A stretch of DNA of 64,000 nucleotides from Mytilus galloprovincialis (taxonomy: Eukaryota > Mollusca > Bivalvia > Mytilida > Mytilidae): assembly GCF_965363235.1 (NCBI RefSeq), contig NC_134846.1:60129121-60193120 (forward strand), in the 5' to 3' direction. The first letter of the stretch is position 1. Every line of letters starts with the position of its first letter. Both the position numbers and the translations under genes were made by a program. Positions 33,837-64,000 of the stretch are shown one piece after another. Below the pieces are notes generated by a model. That model saw nothing but the letters and a program-made list of their open reading frames with translations. It was not told where the DNA came from and ran no database searches.

Positions 33837-34619
33837 AATTAAAAAATAATAAATAGTTATGCCATGACCATCACATTGTTAATTTTGTTGAGCCTGACAT
33901 TAATGCTATGTAACTTCCAAACAAAGGTTCCAACATTCTCCCTTGTCAGTTGTAAAGGTTTAGTCAGTCACTGCCAGTGGGTTATATCTTTATTATTTTA
34001 CTGATAAACATGATATAGACTTAGTTTTATTTGCAGTTAATATTTAGATTATAGATATAGTCTTGTGGTTTAATTTTGTAAGAGACATTAATTATTTTGT
34101 CAAACTTTCTTTTAAAATTATGAAAAATATGACAATGTATGATGTTTCTATAAAATGTTGTTTTCATGGTTCTTTTTCATTTTTCAGCATTTTTTGTTAA
34201 AAAAAACTAAATGATCCTTTGAATAAATCTATTCTCATGGTTGTAAAATTCACACAGTAGTAATATCTGTAAATTTTTATTTCTATTGGTATATATATAT
34301 ATCATTGTATATATAATAACATTGATTTAGTTTTAAAAATTAAATAAATATTTATACATATAAGTATGTTATGAGAATTCATGACCAGATAGTCCATGAT
34401 GTAACATCCTGTCAATATTGTTTCAATATACTTAGGCAAATATATTATGTAGACTGTTAATTTTAAACCAATATGATTTTTTTTTATTATCATGTGTGTG
34501 TAAGACATAATAGTGTCCTGTGAAAAAGTTTTTCATTGAAATTTGGTATTTAATAATGTCCATTGCCATGGAATGTTGTCCCTCAAAAGGACATGTTTTT
34601 ACTGCCAACAATACAGAAC
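33837..34619. other. HAUS1 upstream intron or flank, nothing recognised
   Basis: AT-rich sequence; short open frames are not convincing. Confidence 0.4.
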
Positions 34620-35770
34620 AGAACATATTTTATTTCCAATTAAGGGCCCACAAGGGGCATACAGAGCATACATGAATAAGGCAAAAGAATATTGATTTGC
34701 ATAGATACATAGATACAAACAATTTTTTACATACAGTTACAATACAATTACTAACTCATATTCACTTTAATAAATTTACCAACAGCATTAAGGACCTGAT
34801 TGTCTTCACAGTTTAATAAATAAATAAATTTATGCTGATTATCAAGTATAGAAAAATTCGGAATTCTTTGGCAAACAAAGTCAAAGAGAGCATCTCTATC
34901 CGATTTAAAATTTTCACAGTTAGTTAAAAAATGGATTTCATCTTCAACACAGCCAGAGGAGCATTTTTTGCAAATTCTTTCATTTCGTGGAATATTTGAA
35001 AAACGACCAACTTCAATTTGAAGCTTATGAGCAGAAATACGTAATTTGCATATAGATCTTCTAAAATCAAAGTTCTTAATTAAAGAAAGATAATTTTCAT
35101 AACCAAAATTCTGCTTAAATTTCACATAATTAAACAGTTTTCCAGTGGCGGATCCAGAAATTTTCATAAGTGGGGGCCCACTGACTGACCTAAGAGGGGG
35201 CCTGCTCCAGTCACGCTTCAATGATTCCCTATATAAGCAACCAAATTTTTTCCCAAAAAGGGGGGGCCCGGGCCCCCTGGCCCCCCCCCCCCCTAAATCT
35301 GCCTCTGTTTTCCATCAGAAGCTTTATTTTGGCTAGCATACCAATTGCTAATATATTTAGTGTGAATTAATTTACTAGATATGTTCAAAAATTTATATTG
35401 TCCGAAATGTTTTACTTCTTGTTTAATTTCAAAAACTTCTAATACTTTTTTAACAAATGAGAACCAAGAAGTTATGTTAGATTTGTGAAGCTCTTGGCTG
35501 CATTTATAAGCATCTTTCAATAGACTGAATTCAGTTGTAAGATTTTCAAATCTATACCAGTATTTTACAATTGACTTTACAATATCATAATGTAAGGGGA
35601 AACGTCCCAGTTCTGATAATACAGCAAAATTGACACTCCTTTTGTGTACACCAAGTATAAATTTAGAAAATTTAAGATGGAGATTCTCACACTTAAGATT
35701 TTTAAAAACATTTTCAATATGAAATAGTGTCCACTTACAGGACAAATTTTCATAGAACATTTGTAGTTGC
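34620..35770 (-). mobile_element. 5'-truncated LINE, C-terminal part of the reverse-transcriptase ORF
   Basis: Two minus-strand frames (35293-35760 and 34751-35142) are the end of one non-LTR retrotransposon ORF2, split by the MITE at 35143-35307. Recognisable features of the C-terminal region are GVHKRSVNFAVLSELGRFP, then CKLRISAHKLQIEVGRF, and a CKKC...DEIHFLTNCE cysteine/histidine motif. The reverse-transcriptase core and endonuclease are missing, as in a dead-on-arrival copy. The 3' end on the minus strand reads GGGCCCTTAATTGGAAATAA followed by TTCTG repeats, typical of LINE tails. It lies in the same orientation as HAUS1, probably in its 5' untranslated intron. Confidence 0.8.
35138..35312. 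mobile_element. 165-bp MITE with CAGTGGCGGATCCAG end, inserted in the LINE
   Basis: The body 35143-35307 begins CAGTGGCGGATCCAG; the other end (CAGAGGCAGATTTAG on the opposite strand) is degenerate. TTTTC at 35138-35142 and 35308-35312 is the target duplication. With one copy of TTTTC the LINE frame reads across (ASDGKLFNY), which fixes the boundaries. The interior is rich in G and C runs. The ends are hAT-like. Confidence 0.75.
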
Positions 35771-36872
35771 TACTAAATTAAGTCCTCCAAGGGAAGTAAT
35801 ACAAATTAAAGGTCATTACAAAGTTTTATTAGACTTGAATTTTAATTTGAATATGAAGGATTGATGAGAAATTGATCAATATACAAATGTAAACAAATAA
35901 ATAAAGGATGGAAGTGAAGATAGAGAAATTTAAGTTCTAAGAACTATATTTATTATGTCAGAGAAGAAGGCAATAGAAAATAAATGATATCCCTTGCCAT
36001 GAAATATTGTCTCCTAAGTGTGTCACAGAATATAAGTTCCATCTTAATATAGGTTCCAAATAGAAGAAATATCATGGAATATTATTTCCACTGGAACAAA
36101 TATTACAGTAATTGTTCCTAACGGATCGCCGCGATATAGCCTTTTTGTGCTAATGCGGCGTAAAGCAACCAACAATCAATCAATTAACCTAACGGAATAA
36201 AGGTTATAAATGGAATATTTGTTCCATTTGGAACAGGTATTATGGCATTGTTTATAACAAAGTTACCAGAACTTTTGTTAGGCGGAACAAATGTTGTTGA
36301 CAAGTGGACAGCATTTTACTTCAACAGTTATGAAATATGGTCCATCTGCAGAGCAAATTTTCGTAGTGAATGTTATTAAATAGTGTCTTCCAAGGAAAAT
36401 AAAACTGAACAGCATCTGTAACTTATTCAAGTTTGAATATACATGTATATAATTATGTTAAAAGATATAGATATGAAGATAAGAAGGGTATGAGTGCCAA
36501 TGAGACAATTTTTATGTCAAAGTAATAATGAATTCAAGTTTGTAATTAAAGTTAAAATGCGTCCAGTAATAACAAGGCAATGGATATCATTTAATACTTT
36601 AATCATATCAAAAAAATGCCCTGGCGGACACAATGTTATGTGAAAAAAATGTCCACCTGGACAATATTATGGTAGTAAATAATGTCCATGGTCATGGACA
36701 CTTTTTTATACCTGAGGAGATGTTTTCATAGGAAATTGTGTCTAGGACACATTTAAATAATTAAATATTGTCAAAATGTGTCCGGTGGACATTTTTTCAT
36801 GGGGGACATTATTAAATCCTACATGTGCAGATATGTGGCTGGCATGGATGCAAAGGGTTACAATCAAAATTC
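35771..36872. other. intergenic between LINE and MITE; dyad cluster
   Basis: Holds repeated GGAACAAATATT-like words (36080-36300), a short repeat end at 36120-36183 (CAACCAACAATCAATCAATT), and the TGTCC/GGACA dyads described separately. No gene. Confidence 0.4.
36650..36791. repeat. cluster of four TGTCC...GGACA dyads
   Basis: Palindromic pairs TGTCCACCTGGACA (36650-36663), TGTCCATGGTCATGGACA (36683-36700), TGTCTAGGACA (36739-36749) and TGTCCGGTGGACA (36779-36791) occur within 142 bp. They may be remains of a degenerate tandem repeat or a binding-site cluster. Confidence 0.6.
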
Positions 36873-37033
36873 CAGTGGCGGATCCAGGGGGAGGGTTCCA
36901 GGGGTTGGAAGTTGGAACCCCCCCTTTTTTTTGATGATCAATGCATTTGAATGGGACATATAGTTGGAACCCCCCCTTTTGTCCTGTGTTGGGACCCACC
37001 CCACCCCTTTAAAAAAGGCTGGATCCGCTCCTG
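36873..37033. mobile_element. 161-bp MITE with CAGTGGCGGATCCAGG end
   Basis: Starts CAGTGGCGGATCCAGG and ends GCTGGATCCGCTCCTG, imperfectly inverted. It shares its ends with 35143-35307. The interior has G and C runs and AGTTGGAACCCCCC twice. Its target duplication has decayed (AATTC against AAATA). Confidence 0.65.
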
Positions 37034-38096
37034 AAATACTATTGTGAATTTATTTAATGTAAACGGTGGTGGAACAAGAGAAGTCATTTTCATTAATATA
37101 CTGTGTAGTATTTTGTTTATTAGAACATATTCTAAACTTATAACTGAATAAAATACACTGAAGGACACTATTTAGTTTTTATTAAACTCCATATTGGAGG
37201 TGTGCCTACATTTACAGAATCTACAAAGACAAAATGCTGAAATGACTTCTATATGTATTACCCTCAAAGCCAATGTATAACTTTCTTGTGTATTAGCCTA
37301 AAACTCAACAAATAATAGTGTATTCAACAAATTCAGTTTCCACCTATTTGATTTTCCCTCTGCAAAAATCTATCTGATTACCCAAAACTATGTGGTTTAA
37401 ATTTGCATAATTTTGATGACTTTTATTTACAATACCTATTACAATTAAAAGTTATAAGACTCAAATTTTCATGAAATAATCTTACTAGTTCATGACATTG
37501 AGGCCAATGATAGTTCTGAACAAATGATTTTGGTTACTTAGATATATTTTTTGGAATTCAGACAAACCTACATAAAAAATTCACGCGAGATTTCATTTTC
37601 ACAAATTGAAACCGTATCTTTATTTTTTGAAAAAAAACTACTATAGTGCTAGCTAAATGAAGTTTTCATTATAAATTTCACTCTTTTAAACATAATAAGC
37701 CAAAGACTTTGAGAGAAAAGATCCAGTAGTTCATTTTTTAAAGAAAATAGTAACCCATTTTCAATCACGTGATTAATAGACTATCGTACGAGATTTGAAG
37801 GAATTTGGCAGCAGGTGCTTGGGATGAATCACAATAACACTTATGAAGAAATATCAACTTAGATGAAATAGAATTTACAATGTCATAATTCTATATATTT
37901 TGATTGACACCCTGTGACGAAATTATAGTTCCACATTATCTTTAAATATTGTATTAAGTGAAGGTTATACATGACAGACATACGATTATTGTGCTTCAGC
38001 CTGCAATTCTTGAGAACCGCCTACTGTTGTCAAAACATCATTTATTCTTGACATTATGCCCTTAGATTGCTGTTCTGATACAAGTTTAAGTTAAAG
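37034..38096. promoter_or_regulatory. HAUS1-AAK1 divergent intergenic region, probable AAK1 promoter
   Basis: Lies directly upstream of the AAK1 start codon. It contains the palindromic E-box AATCACGTGATT at 37763-37774, 320 bp upstream of the ATG, which bHLH factors of the USF/TFE type could bind. No TATA box is evident near the expected start. The transcription start site is unknown. Confidence 0.4.
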
Positions 38097-59606
<21,510 letters not shown>

Positions 59607-59838
59607 ATTGTTATTACCTCAGGTTTTGAACATTCCGTTGTGTTGTGTTCTCAGTGACTTGTTTTTATTGATTTCTTGTATCATGGAGAAACCCATGGCT
59701 TTGATAAGTTTATTTGGTGCGGCAAATTTTGTCTCAGCCTACCTAGTATTATAGTTATTGCATCAATATATGTGTATATATATTTTAAGAATCATTGTAT
59801 CATATGTATCATGCTTTTAAAAGCAGCTTTAAAGGTTT

Positions 59839-59844
59839 AATAAA
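59839..59844 (+). terminator. AAK1: candidate proximal polyadenylation signal
   Basis: AATAAA 233 bp past the predicted stop codon. Positional assignment. Confidence 0.4.
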
Positions 59845-62287
59845 CAGGAATTAGAATATGTACTTTAAGTTAAAGATTTTTTGCTGAATTCTTATTTTAT
59901 TTCTTAGCATGGCATAATATTATAAACAAGTAGTACAAATGAATATTATTGTTCAGGAACTTTTTAACTTTTAAAATAATTTTCATTAAGGTTTTGATAG
60001 TACAATGTAATTCATAGTTTTATGACATAAACTTGGTCAAAGATCAGAATAATATAAAATATTAAATCTGGATTGCCATGTTTTAATGCTTTACTTTAAG
60101 CCAATAAGAGCTTATATTAATGCATATTGCAGATGTTAATAATTTCTTTGCTTTTAATCTCAATGGCTTCACAATTTGCATATAAATAAAGCTTAAAGAT
60201 AAGAAATGATAAAATATAAGATTTGTCTTGCATGGAAAGAACATTTCAAAATATGGCATGAGCATTGCTTTTTTTTGTATCAACAGTCCAATTTGTGATT
60301 AAGAAAGATTAACAAAATCATTTAAGATAGGTCAATGATATTTTGTATGTTGTATCAACATCATCGAATCACATTTCTTTGGATATTCAATAGTTTAGTC
60401 ATGGTGTATTTTCGTAAAAGTTCATGCATATAACACAGGGTTAATGTTCATTATAGATAACCAATATAAAAGTTTAAAGAGAACCAATATGACAAGTAAT
60501 ATTAAGGGTACACATGTTTTAGCATTGGTACATTTCATTTCCATGAAGATTGTTAAAAATAACAATCTCTCCTTTCCATCATGGTCTGTCAACATAAATT
60601 CTTTTGCATTGTTTACCAGCTCAAGTTGTTTGAGGAAGACCTTTAATATAATGCCAGTGTTATGATTGCTTAGAAGTTTATATTAAAAGCTGATATTGAA
60701 ACTATGGTTATTTGAATTACTGTTGATACTAAATATTTGAAAAATTGTTGAATTGTTTTACAAAAGTAAAAAAATATTGCACCAAATATTTTCATGATGA
60801 AACCATTCAGATATTACTGTGTAAGATAATATTAACCAATAATTGTTTTGATGGTGTTCTGCTTGGTTGAAAGATTATAACTAAAGCATGTTGCTTTCTA
60901 TTGTATTTTTTATAGCTTTAACCAATTGTTTTACAATGCATTTTATAGTATTATGTGCCAGATAATTATTTACAAATTTGTAAACATCGTTTATTTTTAA
61001 GTTTTTTTTTATAACTTTTTAATGTTAGACATGTATTATAAGTTATGAAGCAGATTTTGTTATATATATTTGGATATGTACAGTAATTTTTACTTGAAAC
61101 TGCAGTGAAATACTTTTCATGTCAACATTGAGATATATTCTTATTGTGGATTTACCAACATTTATATATATCAAACGGTATTTCAAACCATTATATTTTA
61201 TTTGTAATTTTTCAGTGTTCTGATTTAACCTATTGATCAATTAATTTAATGAATTAAACAGAACAGTTCAATCCTCAAGATTTATACTTTGAGGAGACAT
61301 ATAAAAATAAACTAAAATCTAAAAAATCTGATTAATTCATTTTTAATTACAATTCAATAATGCTGTGAACATAATTTAGATATAGAAACTTTTTAATACA
61401 TCTTTTAATAACTATTCATTTTAGTTTTGAATGTGATAATTACTAAATTTTGGCATGTTTATGGAATGAATGTGTATGCTAGGTATTGTTATTTGCATGT
61501 ATAGTTTATTTTTTAGAATAATAACTGTTATGATATTTGTTGAAAGAATGGTTATTTCAAATAAGTGGGTATTAACACTGTTGGTACTGTAGATTTAAAG
61601 AACTATGGAATTCTTAGATAAAAGTTTAAATATTGCACCAAAAAAAAACAAAAGAGTTTCTCTGACACTAAAAATATGAATTAAAATATTGTTGTTACTG
61701 TATTTAAAATACATATTAATAATAGAAATTATGTATTGATTTTCTAACATGCCAGTAAAATAGATTTTAAATTCTTAAAGCTTGTATTTGTATTCAGTAC
61801 CAAGTACCAATAGTATATAACATTTAACAAAAAATGGTTATTGTCTTGAAAATAGCTTATAGAAACTTGAACTAGATTTATGTGGCTTGATATTTTTGAT
61901 ATAGACTCTCTCATTTATGATATTGCATTTAATGCAAAATTTATTCTAGGTATGTTGGTAGGTCAGTATACAATTTAAGCATAAAATGTTCTAAAATATA
62001 TAATTTGTAAAATGACCTGGAGTGTTCAAGTATTCACATTGATAGACATTATCTAATAATAATTTTACTTAATTTCAAATCCACAGTAAATTGTAAAAAT
62101 ATGGCTCCAATCTTGTATCTGATATAAAACAGAAATGAATTGAGTCTATACCAAATTAACATAAGATGTTGGCAGTTTTAAAATAGTTATAAGTCAAATT
62201 TTGTGCAATAGTCAATTGTTTTATGCTGTATGATTTATTGAAATTTTTGTGTTTCTTTAGAAAAGTTTTATTGTGAATATTGAGTAC

Positions 62288-62293
62288 AATAAA
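62288..62293 (+). terminator. AAK1: candidate distal polyadenylation signal
   Basis: AATAAA followed by a T-rich GTTGACTTTATTTT stretch within 40 bp, a plausible downstream element. Positional assignment. Confidence 0.4.
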
Positions 62294-62320
62294 ATCATTA
62301 AACTATTTTTGTTGACTTTA

Positions 62321-64000
62321 TTTTAGAACTGCCAACATCCTATCATTTTCAATTTGCTTAAATGGATGTGCATCACTAATATTATGTACATCTGTATATA
62401 CTGTAATGGCCGACCGTGCAAGGGCAGTATAGCCAGTCATGGTTGTTAAAAACTTCCATTTGTATATACTGTAAATCCAGAAATTTTTACATCAGTTATT
62501 ATTGCAAGTTTTTAACTTTTGAAAAAATCTATGAAAAATTATTGGAATTTCAGACAATGCTGCATAAAAAAATATTATCAATAAATGGGGGCTTTTTATT
62601 TATTTTTGGGAAACCTATTCTGTAACATGTTTGCAATAATAATAGCATTGCAAAATTTCTGAATTTAGAGTAGTATAAAATCATAGAAAGGTAAAATGAT
62701 TATGCACACAGGGTAAGGCTTTTTTAGGCAAAGAATAAGGCTGGTAAACTTTTTGTCTTTCCAATGGATCATGTTTCAATATACTTTTGTCATTACCAAT
62801 TCAGAAACCTCTGCAATAATGTATACCTTTACACCACACAAAACATGTTCATTCAGGTATCATGGTATAAAAATCTCTCTAAAAACTAATCTACTTTCTG
62901 AATATTGTTAAATGTCACTAGTATGAATTCGAACTGGGATAGATATACACCAATATATGAAACTATGCATTAATGTACCTCAAATGTGTGCTATTTTATT
63001 CTTCCACTCAATCCCATAACAATCAATGACCCTTGGTTTTCACCCATGACCTGGTTTATCATGATGATAGTTGCTCTCAAGTGATATTTTGTTTTGTTTC
63101 CATTTATGTTGGTATTTATAGATGTGGAAAATATGTCAATTAGACAACACAATTACACATAAAACAAAACCAACAAAAGACATCTAAAGGTCAACTTTAA
63201 CAATAGATTATTGTCTGAACAGTATGTCAAGCTCTTAATATGAGTCTAGAAATTTTATGAAGAAATACAAAAGAGACAATAAACATCTGCAATCAACATT
63301 TTTAAAATTCTACAAAATTAAAAAAAAAAACACACATCCAGATACAACAGATGACAGATACATGACCAAGAACATTTCAAACTATATTTTTTTCTCACCT
63401 ATATAGAGTAACAAAGGCAAGACTTAGGCATGCTGTTTTCTGAGTCAGAGTCAGCAAGTTTTTAGTTTGTGATAAGTTCAGCTTAAAGGAAACAACTAGT
63501 GATAGGTCAAAGATATTTGGTATGAAGTTGTATAAGTAATGCACATCTCATTTCCATAGAGATATTTGGCCCAGCCTCTCAGTCATTTGTTTGTGATTTG
63601 GTATATTTATGGGGAACCAGTTTACCCATATCTGCCAATTAAGTATTTAACCAGCAATGACCTTTTTCAAACCAAAACTTTGTATAACCATGCTATGGAA
63701 CCAGTCCGACTGCTGTTGTTACAAATTATTCATAATTGTTAGAACACAGATATAGACATTTTTCAGAGCAGTTGCAGAATTAATTTGAACCCACTCTTCA
63801 CTAACTAAGATGAAGAACAGCTATAAAAGCGCTGTTCCTTTGCTTTTTGTGTTTTTTGCTGTGTCTGTATTGAATTTGTGTCATGGAAGGATACCCCATA
63901 TCCTTTGATTTTCTATCTCAAAATTTAGTGAAGTAATCACACAAGTATTTTCCTCCAGATTTATATTCAATGACTGGCATTTACAGCAAGATAGTTCTTC
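62321..64000. other. intergenic, nothing recognised
   Basis: AT-rich; no exon-like frames. A region near 63110-63300 (ATATGTCAATTAGACAAC, CATCTAAAGGTCAACTTTAA) may be a very diverged family A-type repeat. Confidence 0.35.

Larger units (their letters stand above)
59607..62320 (+). other. AAK1: long 3' untranslated region of AAK1
   Basis: AT-rich, non-coding and largely free of recognisable repeats, unlike the intergenic sequence. This fits a transcribed trailer. AATAAA occurs at 59839-59844 and at 62288-62293, so short and long forms are possible. Confidence 0.45.

Noticed and set aside
34620-35770. Reverse-transcriptase-like frames considered as an LTR element
   Set aside because: No LTRs, protease, integrase or RNase H; the C-terminal Cys/His motif and TTCTG-repeat tail fit a non-LTR LINE.

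Overview
The window looks like nuclear DNA of a bivalve mollusc, most likely a marine mussel (Mytilus or a near relative). It is AT-rich, has short exons separated by long introns, and is crowded with small non-autonomous transposons and interspersed repeats. I recognise several of these repeats from memory as typical of mussel genomes; no search was run. No CRISPR array, operon or bacterial feature is present.

Three host genes are supported. (1) A seven-exon plus-strand gene at 11019-25081 encodes a 371-residue type II Golgi glycosyltransferase of the beta-1,4-galactosyltransferase family. It has Ile where vertebrate galactosyltransferases have Tyr, so it is predicted to transfer GalNAc (bre-4 / beta4GalNAcT type). 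(2) A minus-strand, intronless 277-codon reading frame at 32980-33813 encodes HAUS1, a coiled-coil subunit of the augmin complex. (3) A 17-exon plus-strand gene at 38097-59606 encodes a 733-residue AAK1/BIKE-type kinase (AP2-associated protein kinase), with a complete kinase domain, a Gln-rich segment and NPF/DPF endocytic motifs. HAUS1 and AAK1 are divergent. All splice phases in genes 1 and 3 join cleanly and total a multiple of three.

Layout: 1-10974 is intergenic and filled with repeats, including a 2.8-kb TIR element that split an older repeat. 10975-25300 is the glycosyltransferase gene. 25300-32900 is intergenic with repeats, a TCTG microsatellite inside a TIR element, and a foldback element. 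32980-38096 holds HAUS1, a 5'-truncated LINE and two small MITEs. 38097-62300 is the kinase gene with a long 3' untranslated region. 62301-64000 shows no gene.

The most striking signals are these. A roughly 20-copy, 74-bp tandem array appears to have grown out of the exon 3 / intron 3 splice-donor junction of the glycosyltransferase gene, and repeats that donor about 17 times. Two kinase exons have decayed tandem copies of themselves beside them. Two tiny, perfectly palindromic foldback elements carry exact 9-bp target duplications. An 82-bp near-perfect inverted duplication lies in a kinase intron. Several transposon boundaries can be fixed exactly because they interrupt other repeats. The three genes have unrelated jobs (glycan synthesis, spindle microtubule branching, clathrin endocytosis), and nothing suggests they act together.
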